Origin: Rhodococcus qingshengii
GTDB lineage: Bacteria; Actinomycetota; Actinomycetes; Mycobacteriales; Mycobacteriaceae
Length of the DNA: 64,000 nucleotides
Direction of reading: 5' to 3'
NCBI RefSeq assembly: GCF_021025955.1
Contig: NZ_JAJNCL010000001.1
Coordinates: 372,001-436,000 of the forward strand
In this document: positions 38,337-47,295 of the stretch, piece after piece
How positions within the stretch are numbered: the stretch's first letter is position 1
Layout of the letters: every line of letters starts with the position of its first letter
Notes under the pieces: model-generated
What the model was told of the DNA's origin: nothing
Database searches by the model: none
Seen by the model: only the letters and a program-made list of their open reading frames with translations
Made by a program: the position numbers and the translations under genes

Positions 38337-40087
38337 CAGTACTTACGCTCCATCGGCTCGTAGCGGGTCTGGATCACCGGCTTGTAGTCCAGACGGATGT
38401 CGGAGAGCAGGCCGTCACCCTCCTTGTACGCCATCGTGTGCTTCATGTACTCGGCGTCGTTGCGATCCGGGAAGTCCTCGCGAGCGTGGCCGCCACGCGA
38501 TTCCTTGCGGTTGAGGGCACCGACGACGGTGACCTCTGCCATTTCGAGGAGGAAGCCCAGCTCGATGGCCTCGAGCAGGTCGCTGTTGTAGCGCTTGCCC
38601 TTGTCCTGGACCGTGATGTGGTTGTAGCGCTCCTTGAGAGCACGCACATCCTTGAGTGCCTGGGTGAGGCGCTCTTCGGTGCGGAAGACGGAGGCGTTGT
38701 TGTCCATCGACTGCTGCAGCTCGGTGCGGATGTCCGCAACGCGCTCGTGGCCGTGATCGGACAGGATGACGCCGACCCAGTCTTCGACCATCGCGGCCGG
38801 GGTTTCCGGCAGGTCGACAAACTCGGTGGAGTTCGCGTACTCGGCTGCAGCGATGCCGGCGCGGCGGCCGAACACGTTGATGTCGAGGAGCGAGTTGGTG
38901 CCGAGGCGGTTTGCACCGTGCACGGAGACGCAGGCACATTCGCCGGCGGCGTACAGGCCCTTGACGACCTCGTCGTTGTTGCGCAGAACCTCACCGTTGA
39001 TCTTGGTGGGGATACCGCCCATGACGTAGTGGCACGTCGGGTAGACGGGCACGGGCTCCTTGACGGGGTCCACGCCGAGGTAGGTGCGCGAGAACTCCAT
39101 GATGTCGGGGAGCTTCTCGTCGAGAACTTCCTCGGGGATGTGCGTCACGTCGATGTAGACGTAGTCCTTGTTCGGGCCGGCGCCGCGGCCTTCGAGGACT
39201 TCGAGGACCATCGAACGAGCCACGATGTCACGCGGAGCGAGGTCCTTGATGGTGGGGGCGTAGCGCTCCATGAAGCGCTCACCGTCGGCATTTCGGAGAA
39301 TGCCACCTTCACCACGGACAGCTTCCGAGATCAGAATGCCGAGACCGGCGAGTCCTGTCGGGTGGAACTGGTGGAACTCCATGTCCTCGAGGGGCAGGCC
39401 CTTGCGGAAGATGATGCCCATGCCGTCACCGGTGAGGGTGTGCGCGTTGGACGTCGTCTTGTACATGCGTCCCGAGCCGCCGGTCGCGAAGATGATCGAC
39501 TTGGCGTGGAAGATGTGCAGCTCGCCGGTCGAGAGTTCGTAGCAGATGACACCGGTGGCAACCGGGCCGTCTTCGGTCTCGGTGATGGCGATGTCGAGCG
39601 CGTAGAACTCGTTGAAGAACTCGACGTCGTGCTTGACGCAGTTCTGGTAGAGCGTCTGCAGGATCATGTGACCGGTGCGGTCGGCTGCGTAACACGCACG
39701 GCGGACTGGTGCCTTGCCGTGGTCACGAGTGTGTCCACCGAATCGACGCTGGTCGATCTTGCCTTCGGGCGTGCGGTTGAACGGCAGACCCATCTTCTCG
39801 AGGTCGAGCACCGCGTCGATGGCCTCTTTGGCCATGATCTCGACGGCGTCCTGGTCGGCGAGGTAGTCGCCGCCCTTGACGGTGTCGAAGGTGTGCCACT
39901 CCCAGTTGTCTTCCTCCACGTTCGCCAGTGCGGCACACATGCCGCCCTGGGCCGCGCCGGTGTGGCTGCGGGTGGGGTAGAGCTTGGTCAGTACGGCCGT
40001 GCGGGCACGGGGGCCAGCTTCGATTGCCGCACGCATGCCTGCGCCGCCGGCGCCGACGATGACCACGTCATAACGATGTTCCTGCAT
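38336..40087 (-). CDS. sdhA: Succinate dehydrogenase flavoprotein subunit
   Basis: Catalytic subunit oxidising succinate to fumarate, 583 aa with covalent FAD. Dinucleotide motif VGAGGAGMRAAIEA, the FAD-attachment His in RSHTGAAQGGMCA, substrate-site FHPTGLAG and the Arg/His region RRFGGHTRDHGKAPVRRACY, and C-terminal HYVMGGIPT and GANRLGTNSLLD. Encoded between sdhD (15 bases) and sdhB (one-base overlap). Confidence 0.97.
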   Translation of the reverse strand: MQEHRYDVVIVGAGGAGMRAAIEAGPRARTAVLTKLYPTRSHTGAAQGGMCAALANVEEDNWEWHTFDTVKGGDYLADQDAVEIMAKEAIDAVLDLEKMGLPFNRTPEGKIDQRRFGGHTRDHGKAPVRRACYAADRTGHMILQTLYQNCVKHDVEFFNEFYALDIAITETEDGPVATGVICYELSTGELHIFHAKSIIFATGGSGRMYKTTSNAHTLTGDGMGIIFRKGLPLEDMEFHQFHPTGLAGLGILISEAVRGEGGILRNADGERFMERYAPTIKDLAPRDIVARSMVLEVLEGRGAGPNKDYVYIDVTHIPEEVLDEKLPDIMEFSRTYLGVDPVKEPVPVYPTCHYVMGGIPTKINGEVLRNNDEVVKGLYAAGECACVSVHGANRLGTNSLLDINVFGRRAGIAAAEYANSTEFVDLPETPAAMVEDWVGVILSDHGHERVADIRTELQQSMDNNASVFRTEERLTQALKDVRALKERYNHITVQDKGKRYNSDLLEAIELGFLLEMAEVTVVGALNRKESRGGHAREDFPDRNDAEYMKHTMAYKEGDGLLSDIRLDYKPVIQTRYEPMERKY

Positions 40088-40102
40088 GAAGTCTGTGCTC
40101 CC

Positions 40103-40558
40103 CTAGCTCGCCGAGATATTGGGGTCGAAGGTGAAGATGACGTACGTGCCCAGGCCCATGATCAGGATCATCGAGAGAACGAGGATCGTGGTCAGCCAGA
40201 AGCGCGTGGAGTCCTTGCGGGAGTAATCCGCGATGACCGTGCGCAGGCCGTTGCCGCCGTGCAGCTGTGCCAGCCACAGCATCGTCAGATCCCAGAACTG
40301 CCAGAACGGGCTGGACCAGCGACCTGCGACGAATGCGAAGTTCAGACGGTGAACGCCACCGTCGAGCATCAGCATGATGAACATGTGGCCCAGGACCAGA
40401 ACGATCAGGGCGACACCGGAGAAGCGCATGAACAGCCATGCGTACAACTCGAAGTTGTTCCGAGCTTTCGCACGCGGGGACCGCGGGTTGTCCAGGCTTG
40501 CGGGACGGTCGTATGAGGTGCCCAGGCTCTTGGCTTCGGGTCCGTGAGTAGTCGCCAT
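40103..40558 (-). CDS. sdhD: Succinate dehydrogenase membrane anchor subunit D
   Basis: 151-aa hydrophobic anchor, three helices (FSGVALIVLVLGHMFIMLML, FWQFWDLTMLWLAQLHGGNGLRTVI, LTTILVLSMILIMGLGTYVIFTF). The first helix carries the His that would ligate haem b with the partner in SdhC. The start is ATG 40558 (MATTHGPEAKS), one base after the sdhC stop; codons open to 40573 overlap sdhC. Confidence 0.92.
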   Translation of the reverse strand: MATTHGPEAKSLGTSYDRPASLDNPRSPRAKARNNFELYAWLFMRFSGVALIVLVLGHMFIMLMLDGGVHRLNFAFVAGRWSSPFWQFWDLTMLWLAQLHGGNGLRTVIADYSRKDSTRFWLTTILVLSMILIMGLGTYVIFTFDPNISAS

Positions 40559-40559
40559 G

Positions 40560-40964
40560 TCAGTGCTCCGCAAACATGTTGATGAGGATGCGTCCGGCGC
40601 CTGGGATCATCACCAGGAACCAGATCGTCAGAATGGTCCAGAGCATGACGCGCTGGTACTTCGGGCCCTTCGACCAGAAGTCCACCAACATCACGCGCAC
40701 GCCGTTGAGGGCGTGGTAGAGGACTACGCCGACGAGGCCGATCTCCATGAGGCCGACGAGGGGGTTCTTGTACGTGTCGATGACGGCGTCGTACGTGTCG
40801 GGATTGACCCGAACCAGTGCCGTATCGAGAACGTGTACGAATAGGAAGAAGAAAGTAGCGACGCCTGTGATCCGGTGTAGAACCCAGGACCACATTCCGG
40901 GGTCGCCCCGGTAAAGCGACCTCGTGCGCTCCTTCTGAGGAGCGGCTTCAGTCGTAGTACTCAT
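40560..40964 (-). CDS. sdhC: Succinate dehydrogenase cytochrome b556 subunit
   Basis: 134-aa anchor of complex II. Family signature GDPGMWSWVLHRITGVATFFFLFVHVLDTALV with the Ser/Arg-His quinone-site pattern, then IGLVGVVLYHALNGVRVMLVDFW (haem His) and a third helix. The start is ATG 40964, 11 bases after GGAGG; an ATG at 40988 overlaps that ribosome-binding site and is unlikely. First gene of the operon; divergent from cdd with a 250-base promoter region. Confidence 0.93.
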   Translation of the reverse strand: MSTTTEAAPQKERTRSLYRGDPGMWSWVLHRITGVATFFFLFVHVLDTALVRVNPDTYDAVIDTYKNPLVGLMEIGLVGVVLYHALNGVRVMLVDFWSKGPKYQRVMLWTILTIWFLVMIPGAGRILINMFAEH

Positions 40965-41217
40965 CGAGTGCTGTGCCTCCAACGTCATTGGTGGACGCGT
41001 CGAGCCTGCAGAGAGCTTCGATGTACCTCAGCCCGGGCTCGACGGGATCCTGAACCGACTTGACTCAGACTCTAAACCTATGTGAAACCGGGAACTAATC
41101 AGATGCGGGATTCGTACGCGTACCAAACTCTTTGTAAGGTTTGCCTTTCCAATCTCCGAGAGACGCTTACGGCGTGGTTTCTGCATCCATTCAGTCAGCG
41201 TGATTGGATAACCAACC

Positions 41218-41622
41218 ATGGGTGACATCGACTGGAAGTTGTTGCGGCACAACGCGCAAGTGGTCATGCGGCAGGCCTATGCGCCGTACTCGGGGTATGC
41301 GGTAGGTGCAGCGGCCCTGGTAGACGATGGTCGAATCGTCTCAGGATGCAATGTGGAAAATGTCTCATACGGTTTGAGTCTGTGTGCCGAATGTGGACTC
41401 GTCGGTAACTTGGCAGCCACCGGGGGTGGGCGGCTGGTGGCCTTCACGTGCTGTGACTCGAAGGGCTCGATTCTGATGCCCTGCGGCAGGTGTAGACAGC
41501 TTCTTCTCGAGCATGGCGGGGGTGAGATGCTTGTCGACACGAGCAGCGGCTTCAAGCCGCTGAGCGAGCTGTTGCCCGATGCTTTCGGGCCGGAACAAGC
41601 AGAGGGGCTCCGCCATGTTTGA
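41218..41622 (+). CDS. cdd: Cytidine deaminase
   Basis: Zinc enzyme deaminating cytidine and deoxycytidine to uridine and deoxyuridine in pyrimidine salvage. 134 aa, homotetrameric class. Substrate motif GCNVENVSYG, zinc/catalytic motif CAECG (Glu in AEC) and MPCGRCRQLL. Followed by deoA with an 8-base overlap. Confidence 0.96.
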   Translation: MGDIDWKLLRHNAQVVMRQAYAPYSGYAVGAAALVDDGRIVSGCNVENVSYGLSLCAECGLVGNLAATGGGRLVAFTCCDSKGSILMPCGRCRQLLLEHGGGEMLVDTSSGFKPLSELLPDAFGPEQAEGLRHV

Positions 41623-42910
41623 CGCAGTTTCCATCATCGGCGCCAAGCGTGACGGCCGCGAACTGTCGGGGACCGAGATCGACTGGATAGTTCAGGCGTT
41701 CACGCAGGGGGTCGTCGGCGACGAACAGATGTCGGCGCTCGCGATGGCGATCTATTTCCGCGGAATGTCGCGGGCGGAGACCGGTCGATGGACCGAGGCG
41801 ATGATCGAATCCGGCGGGAGGATGGACTTTTCGGACTTGCCGCTGCCCACCGTCGACAAACATTCGACCGGTGGAGTGGGGGACAAGATTACCCTTCCGC
41901 TCGCGCCCCTCGTCGCTGCGTGCGGACTTGCAGTCCCGCAGTTGTCGGGACGCGGACTGGGCCACACCGGTGGAACACTCGACAAGCTCGAGGCCATTGC
42001 GGGTTGGCGCGCCGACCTCACTGCGGCGGAGATGGTCGACATTCTCTCGGACCCGAAAATCGGCGCCGTGATCTGCGCTGCCGGAGCCAACCTGGCCCCG
42101 GCCGACAAGAAGCTCTACGCGCTGCGCGACGTGACCGGAACGGTGGAATCCATTCCGCTGATCGCAAGTTCGATCATGAGCAAGAAGATCGCCGAGGGGA
42201 CCGGCGCACTGGTGCTCGACGTCAAAGTCGGTTCCGGAGCGTTCATGAAGGACCTCGGCGACGCCCGCGAGTTGGCTCGCACGATGGTCGAATTGGGCAA
42301 CGACGCGGGTGTGCGCACAAGCGCCCTCATCACCGGGATGGACACTCCACTGGGATTGACGGCCGGCAACGCTCTCGAAGTACGAGAATCCGTCGAGGTG
42401 CTGGCCGGCGGTGGTCCGTCGGACGTCGTCGAGCTGACCCTGGTCCTGGCTCGGGAAATGCTGTCAGCGGCTGGGATCGACGGTATCGACCCCGCAGACA
42501 AACTGGCCGACGGCACAGCCATGGACCGGTGGCGCGCGATGATCGCCGCCCAAGGTGGGGACCCGCACGCAGCACTGCCGGTGGCCCGGCACAGCGACGT
42601 CGTCACCGCGGACCGAGACGGCGTACTGACCCGACTCGACGCCATGGCGGTCGGCATCGCAGCCTGGAAACTCGGGGCCGGACGCGAACGGCAGGGTGAA
42701 TCCGTGCAGGCCGGTGCCGGCATCGAGATGCACGCAAAGCCTGGCGAAGTGGTCCGCGCCGGGCAGAAGCTGATGACTTTGCACACGGATACTCCCGAGA
42801 GATTTGACGCAGCACGTCGAAGCCTCGGTGGTGGCTGGTCCATCGGGACCGAATCCGACACCGTTTCTCGGCCGCTGCTCATCGAGCGAATTGTGGGTGA
42901 TTCGCGTTAG
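41615..42910 (+). CDS. deoA: Thymidine phosphorylase
   Basis: Phosphorolysis of thymidine and deoxyuridine to base plus deoxyribose-1-phosphate. 431 aa, pyrimidine-nucleoside-phosphorylase fold with helical and alpha/beta domains. Signature LSGRGLGHTGGTLDKLEAI, phosphate-binding VDKHSTGGVGDKITL and KKIAEGTGALVLDVKVGSGAFMK. Start ATG 41615 follows AGAGGGG inside the end of cdd; codons open further upstream belong to cdd. Acts on the cdd product. Confidence 0.95.
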   Translation: MFDAVSIIGAKRDGRELSGTEIDWIVQAFTQGVVGDEQMSALAMAIYFRGMSRAETGRWTEAMIESGGRMDFSDLPLPTVDKHSTGGVGDKITLPLAPLVAACGLAVPQLSGRGLGHTGGTLDKLEAIAGWRADLTAAEMVDILSDPKIGAVICAAGANLAPADKKLYALRDVTGTVESIPLIASSIMSKKIAEGTGALVLDVKVGSGAFMKDLGDARELARTMVELGNDAGVRTSALITGMDTPLGLTAGNALEVRESVEVLAGGGPSDVVELTLVLAREMLSAAGIDGIDPADKLADGTAMDRWRAMIAAQGGDPHAALPVARHSDVVTADRDGVLTRLDAMAVGIAAWKLGAGRERQGESVQAGAGIEMHAKPGEVVRAGQKLMTLHTDTPERFDAARRSLGGGWSIGTESDTVSRPLLIERIVGDSR

Positions 42911-42919
42911 CGTTGGCGA

Positions 42920-44005
42920 ATGAACGCACCGGAGTTGACCACGATCCGCAGCGCACCCAAAGTTCTTCTCCACGACCATCTCGACGGAGGACTCCGACCC
43001 GAGACTGTTCTCGAACTGGCCGAGCAGTGTGGCTACGACGAGCTGCCGGCGAATTCGGCATCCGAACTGGCACAATGGTTCCGAACTGCCGCTGACAGTG
43101 GTTCACTCGAGCTCTACCTCGAAACGTTCGCGCACACAGTCGCCGTGATGCAGACCCCGGAAGGGCTTGCACGGGTGGCACGTGAGTGTGCCGAGGATCT
43201 GGCCGACGACAACGTCGTCTATGCCGAAATCCGTTTTGCGCCCGAGCAGCACCTGGAACAGGGCCTGAGTTTGGACGAGGTCGTCGAGCACGTGCTCGAG
43301 GGCTTCCGAGCCGGCGAATCCGCTGCCAGGGTCGCGGGACGGGAGATCCGAATCGGGTGTCTCCTGACGGCGATGAGGCATGCCGCCCGGTCGCGTGAGA
43401 TCGCCGAACTCGCGGTGCGATTCCGGGACCGCGGAGTGGTCGGGTTCGACATCGCCGGCGCCGAGGCCGGAAACCCACCGAGCCGGCATCTCGACGCTTT
43501 CGAATACATGCGTGATGCGAACGCTCACTTCACGATCCACGCGGGTGAGGCCTTCGGATTGCCGTCGATCCACGAAGCGATCGCGTTCTGCGGAGCGGAC
43601 CGGTTGGGGCACGGCGTGCGGATCGTCGACGACATCGACGTAGGCGGCCACGGTGGGGCAGAGCTGGGTCGGCTCGCAAACTACGTCCGTGACATGCGCA
43701 TCCCCCTGGAACTGTGCCCGAGTTCGAATGTACAGACCGGAGCCGTAGCCGCCCTGGCGGACCATCCGTTCGGACTGTTGGCGGACTTGCGTTTCCGCGT
43801 GACCGTCAACACCGACAACAGGCTGATGAGCGATACCAGCATGAGCCGGGAAATGGCGGCGTTGGTCGAGGCCTTCGGTTACGGCTGGACCGATCTGGAA
43901 CGCTTCACCATCAATGCGATGAAGTCGGCCTTCATTCCGTTCGACGAGCGCCTCGCGTTGATCGACGATGTCATCAAGCCGGGTTACGCCGTGCTCATCG
44001 GCTAG
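42920..44005 (+). CDS. add: Adenosine deaminase
   Basis: Zinc-dependent deamination of adenosine and deoxyadenosine to inosine in purine salvage. 361 aa. Zinc ligands His18 and His20 in LLHDHLDGG, then [10 protein letters not shown] (zinc His/catalytic Glu), GHGVRI, and [16 protein letters not shown] where TD/N is usually TDDP. The gene follows deoA by nine bases, a compact salvage operon cdd-deoA-add matching Rv3315c-Rv3313c. Confidence 0.94.
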   Translation: MNAPELTTIRSAPKVLLHDHLDGGLRPETVLELAEQCGYDELPANSASELAQWFRTAADSGSLELYLETFAHTVAVMQTPEGLARVARECAEDLADDNVVYAEIRFAPEQHLEQGLSLDEVVEHVLEGFRAGESAARVAGREIRIGCLLTAMRHAARSREIAELAVRFRDRGVVGFDIAGAEAGNPPSRHLDAFEYMRDANAHFTIHAGEAFGLPSIHEAIAFCGADRLGHGVRIVDDIDVGGHGGAELGRLANYVRDMRIPLELCPSSNVQTGAVAALADHPFGLLADLRFRVTVNTDNRLMSDTSMSREMAALVEAFGYGWTDLERFTINAMKSAFIPFDERLALIDDVIKPGYAVLIG

Positions 44006-44020
44006 ATGACGTGCACCCGA

Positions 44021-45259
44021 CTACTCAGGTCGCAACCGGGCCTCGAACTCACGCTCGAGTTCACGCCAGGCCTCGGATTCCTTGGTGAACGGCGCACTCG
44101 GGGCCATCCGGGACGGATCGGGGTTGAGAAGGTAGGAGACGTACCAACCCAGCTCGTTCGACGCGGACAGAACTTCCTCGGTGGAGTCGTCGTCGGCGAA
44201 ATCCGCTGCATCGGTGAACAATTCGACGGCAAGCTCCAACTGCTCGGCGTCCACCACGTCCGGGCCCTGTGCGAGGTCGTCGGCGATGCCGGGCAGAACG
44301 TAGACGTTCTCGTCCGTGACTTCGATTTCGAGTGAACCGTCGACGGCAGCATTCTGAATTTCGCCGTACGTGCTGACCTGCGAGAGATCGTGTTCGTGGT
44401 TGTCCGCGAGATAACGAGCGAGTGCGCGCTCGCTGCGGAAGACGGTGATCAGTCCGTCCTTGCCCAGGAAGATCGCCTGATCTCCCATGTAGCAGCGCAG
44501 AGTGTAGAACGTCTCGGCCGAGGTGATGATGCGGATCGGATCGACGCCGACCTCGCCCCAGAAGGTCTCGACTTCGTCTTCTTCCTCGTCGAGGTCGTCC
44601 TCGTCGAATTCCTCGTCCTCGCCCTCCTCGGCGACATCGTCGGCGTCGACGGTGTTCTCGGCAGCAGCGAGCAGTTCAGCTTCGGCGACCGCGACGGCGG
44701 CAGCGTCGACCTTCGGGGAGGTGACCACCTTGTCGATGGCGTCGAGAACGGCATCCCAGTCCTTGACGATTGCGGCACCGACCTGATCCCACAGCTCAAG
44801 TCCTTCGCGACCTTCGAAGGTGCCGGCGCCGGTGGCCAGCGCGCCGAGTACCGGATGGCCGCTGAAGAAGCGGATGACCGCGTCGAGTTCGCACACCTCA
44901 CCGATGTTGCGAGCCATGTTCAGGGTGTCTTCGAGTTCCGAGACCACCAGTGCCTCAGGGTCACCTGCGGCCAGCTCGGGCACGCCGACGAAGTCGAAGG
45001 TGAAGTTCTCTTCGGGCTCGAGCTCGGCTGCCGACAGTCCGGAGACGACGGCCCACGCCGGATGCTCGACCAGGTCGTTGTCCGAGTCGGTGCGGATGAA
45101 GGCCGCGAGTTCCGCGACGGAGGAGAACCCGTAGAGGTCTTCCTCATGGCCGAGAAACGCTTCCCACTCGTCGTCGCCCTCGCGCCAGCGGGGTGCCCAC
45201 AAAGTGACGAGGTCTCCGTCGGTGAGTCCGATTTCGATAGGGACGATGTCTCCAGCCAT
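44021..45259 (-). CDS. Rv3311-like conserved protein (often labelled primosomal protein), unknown function
   Basis: 412 aa, cytoplasmic, strongly acidic. N-terminus MAGDIVPIEIGLTDGDLVTLWAPRWREGDDEWEAFLGHEEDLYGF. A highly charged linker (AEEGEDEEFDEDDLDEEEDEVE) separates two halves, the second reading ITSAETFYTLRCYMGDQAIFLGKDGLITVFRSERALARYLADNHEHDLSQVSTYGEI. Position beside add corresponds to Rv3311 in M. tuberculosis. The label primosomal is not supported by any motif I can see. ATG 45259 is preferred; a GTG at 45310 overlaps the upstream gene as GTGA and would add 17 residues. Confidence 0.82.
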   Translation of the reverse strand: MAGDIVPIEIGLTDGDLVTLWAPRWREGDDEWEAFLGHEEDLYGFSSVAELAAFIRTDSDNDLVEHPAWAVVSGLSAAELEPEENFTFDFVGVPELAAGDPEALVVSELEDTLNMARNIGEVCELDAVIRFFSGHPVLGALATGAGTFEGREGLELWDQVGAAIVKDWDAVLDAIDKVVTSPKVDAAAVAVAEAELLAAAENTVDADDVAEEGEDEEFDEDDLDEEEDEVETFWGEVGVDPIRIITSAETFYTLRCYMGDQAIFLGKDGLITVFRSERALARYLADNHEHDLSQVSTYGEIQNAAVDGSLEIEVTDENVYVLPGIADDLAQGPDVVDAEQLELAVELFTDAADFADDDSTEEVLSASNELGWYVSYLLNPDPSRMAPSAPFTKESEAWRELEREFEARLRPE

Positions 45260-45306
45260 GGGCGGAAGCCTATCCACCGCAGAGCGAAAGGCATAGCGGG
45301 GGTTGG

Positions 45307-45606
45307 TCACGTTTGTTTCAGCGACACGCGGAGCTCACCCACCAGCCGTTCTCGTTCATCATTGGACTGCTGAACTGCCTGGTGAATGGTTCCCACCGTC
45401 AGTGCGGCTACCGTGCGCGAATCCATGGCGGTGATCGCATCGGTGATCCGCAAGTCGACCAGAGCACCCAGCCCGTCGACAGTCGCTGTGACTATCCCAC
45501 CTTCACTCGAGACGACTGCCCGCAGAGCGTTGACCCCGTCGACGGCGTCCTGCAACAGCCCGGTGCGGTGTTTCGCCAGCTCCATGATTCGATCCATCTC
45601 GTTCAT
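45307..45606 (-). CDS. YbaB/EbfC-family DNA-binding-like protein (EspL-like)
   Basis: 99 aa. N-terminal helix MNEMDRIMELAKHRTGLLQDAVDGVNALRAVVSSEGGIVTATVDGLGALVDLRITDAITAMDSRTVAAL resembles the YbaB/EbfC hairpin (G-V-T-A-T-V-D-G-x-G-x-L), a fold also used by EspL-type proteins beside ESX loci. It overlaps the previous gene by four bases. Last member of the four-gene cassette. Role unknown; DNA binding or chaperone-like action are both possible. Confidence 0.78.
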   Translation of the reverse strand: MNEMDRIMELAKHRTGLLQDAVDGVNALRAVVSSEGGIVTATVDGLGALVDLRITDAITAMDSRTVAALTVGTIHQAVQQSNDERERLVGELRVSLKQT

Positions 45607-45956
45607 ATCGAACGCATCCAGCTCGACGGCAGGTTCTGGTCCTCTGTGGCGTCGACATCAGCCAGTTCGTCTCGCGTCGCGAGACCGAGTCGATCGAGGA
45701 TGGCCGCAGGGACGCCGGTCTGCTCGAGCTCCACACGATGGCGGACACCGGCTTCGATTGCAGCCTTCGAGGACAGCGCGAGTATCTGCTGCGCCAACCG
45801 TGCGCCGCCGTACCGCAGTTCACCCTGGCTGATCCGCAGGTCCACAGGAACGGCGTGCTCCGTGGCGCGGACTGCGATGGTTCCGGCGCGGTTGACGGCG
45901 ACGGCGGTGATGATCGGCGGTGATTCCCGCAGGTTCTCGGACATGTTTCCTGTCAT
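45603..45956 (-). CDS. Hypothetical protein of the type VII-like cassette
   Basis: 117 aa with no signal peptide or membrane helix. Sequence PPIITAVAVNRAGTIAVRATEHAVPVDLRISQGELRYGGARLAQQILALSSKAAIEAGVRHRVELEQTGVPAAILDRLGLATRDELADVDATED suggests a small beta-rich N-terminal half (again a G-T-I-x-V-x-A pattern reminiscent of YbaB) and a helical C-terminal half. I do not recognise a named family. Four-base overlaps on both sides indicate obligate co-translation with the NlpC/P60 and YbaB-like genes. Confidence 0.75.
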   Translation of the reverse strand: MTGNMSENLRESPPIITAVAVNRAGTIAVRATEHAVPVDLRISQGELRYGGARLAQQILALSSKAAIEAGVRHRVELEQTGVPAAILDRLGLATRDELADVDATEDQNLPSSWMRSI

Positions 45957-46909
45957 TCTGTCGGACGGTAGAAGCCGTGAAAGCCCATGCCGCTGTTCGC
46001 GGTTCGGATGGAACTGACTTCGACTGGGTCACCGGCTTCCACCATCTGACCGTTGCCGATCACCATGGCGACGTGTCCGTCCCATACCGCGAGGTCGCCC
46101 GGCATCAGATTGTTCTGATCGACCTGGTTCCCGATTCCTTGTTCCTGGGCCAACCGCGGAATATCGACTCCGGCTTGGCCGTACGCCCATTGCGTCAACC
46201 CGCTGCAGTCCAGACCGACTCCGGGTGTCGTGCCTCCCCACGCGTACGGGACACCCTGCTGAGTGAGCGCGTTGCGTACGGCGGCAGCGGCCTCCGCGTT
46301 CGGTGCGGTGGCGATCGAGCCGTCGGGAAGTTCGACCTCTACACCGCCCGCGGAACCGGAACCACCCGCCGACTCGGAGACTCCAGGTGCGGGATCGGGT
46401 ATCGGGACGGGCGGGATCAGCGCGGACATCTTGTCGGTCGACCCGGCCAGCTCACTGCGTACCCGCTCGACCACCGAGACCGCCCGTCCGAGGTGCTCCA
46501 ACGCGGCCGACAGCAACATCAATTGCCCCATCGGCGTGGCGAGCGTCGGCCCGGCCTGGATTGCGAGGGCCAGAAAGGACTGAAGAATCTCACCGAGTTC
46601 GGTCACTCCCGCGGATACGTACGTTGTCGCTTCGTCCACGACGCCGGCGATGTCGCTTCCACGATCGGCGAGGTCTCGCGTCGACGTCTGCGTCTGCTCG
46701 GATTTCGTCACCGCTGCCGTGAGGCCAGTCGACGAGCCCTGAGCGGACGCCAGTTCGCTCAGAGCAGCGCTCCCCAATTGGTAGGCGATCTCGAGGACGT
46801 CCGAAGCGATTCGGATTCCGACGTCGGGTCCACCCGGGCTGGTGACACCGGTCCCGACAGTGTCGACCAGATCGATGATCGGTCGTGCGAGTGCGTCGAC
46901 GTCGATCAT
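45953..46909 (-). CDS. NlpC/P60 peptidoglycan hydrolase with WXG-like helical N-domain, probable type VII substrate
   Basis: 318 aa. Residues 1-165 are helical without a Sec or Tat signal (PIIDLVDTVGTGVTSPGG ... SALEHLGRAVSVVERVRSEL), then a Pro/Gly/Ser linker (PPVPIPDPAPGVSESAGGSGSAGG), then a C40 peptidase domain: Cys235 in GLDCSGLTQWAY, His279 in DGHVAMVIG, Glu291 in MVEAGDP, the same Cys-His-Glu triad and spacing as RipA. Cleavage of D-iGlu/meso-DAP bonds in peptidoglycan is expected. With an EspC-like partner immediately upstream, export through an ESX system is inferred. Confidence 0.87.
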   Translation of the reverse strand: MIDVDALARPIIDLVDTVGTGVTSPGGPDVGIRIASDVLEIAYQLGSAALSELASAQGSSTGLTAAVTKSEQTQTSTRDLADRGSDIAGVVDEATTYVSAGVTELGEILQSFLALAIQAGPTLATPMGQLMLLSAALEHLGRAVSVVERVRSELAGSTDKMSALIPPVPIPDPAPGVSESAGGSGSAGGVEVELPDGSIATAPNAEAAAAVRNALTQQGVPYAWGGTTPGVGLDCSGLTQWAYGQAGVDIPRLAQEQGIGNQVDQNNLMPGDLAVWDGHVAMVIGNGQMVEAGDPVEVSSIRTANSGMGFHGFYRPTE

Positions 46910-47220
46910 GAGCGTGCGGCTTCGGTGAGAGTCGTTCGTACCGATTCCTCGGAGTCAAGATAGACGGCATGAGCGTCAATGGCGGCTGACCGGACACTGG
47001 AAATCACAGTGGACAGTCGATCGATGTCGTCGATGTGCGCTTGTTGTGCCCGGCCCGCGACACCGACGAAGTCGCCGCCGATCAGCCCCAGCACAGCGGA
47101 CAGAGTCATGTGATCGCTACCGGCTGCGTCCTGTCGAGCTTGCGCGACGTTGTCGGCAACAGCGCCCAACCGCGTGGCGAACTCCGCGATGCTTTCGGTG
47201 TCTAGATCCAGATTGGTCAA
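46906..47220 (-). CDS. EspC-like (type VII secretion target / WXG100-like) protein
   Basis: 104 aa, all-helical in appearance. [93 protein letters not shown]; the pattern of two helices around a short turn, with a WXG-equivalent turn lacking Trp, matches the EspC family. TTG start at 47220 follows GGGGGGAAG at ideal spacing. First gene of the cassette, divergent from upp. Probably the export partner of the NlpC/P60 protein, with which it shares a four-base overlap. Confidence 0.82.
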   Translation of the reverse strand: MTNLDLDTESIAEFATRLGAVADNVAQARQDAAGSDHMTLSAVLGLIGGDFVGVAGRAQQAHIDDIDRLSTVISSVRSAAIDAHAVYLDSEESVRTTLTEAARS

Positions 47221-47295
47221 CTTGTCTTCCCCCCGTTGCGCTTACTCCTTCTTGGACGCCGCGCGGGGTGCTTCGGTTCCCGAGGAACTATTCTG

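Noticed and set aside
38309-40516. A 735-codon open frame opposite sdhA and sdhD
   Set aside because: Antisense to strongly conserved complex II genes; no motif, no ribosome-binding site, typical third-position GC artefact.
41133-41151. Possible IdeR/DtxR iron box (GTAAGGTTTGCCTTTCC) before sdhC
   Set aside because: Only about 12 of 19 positions fit the remembered consensus and the right half-site is poor. Iron control of sdh is known in corynebacteria, but this site is too weak to call.
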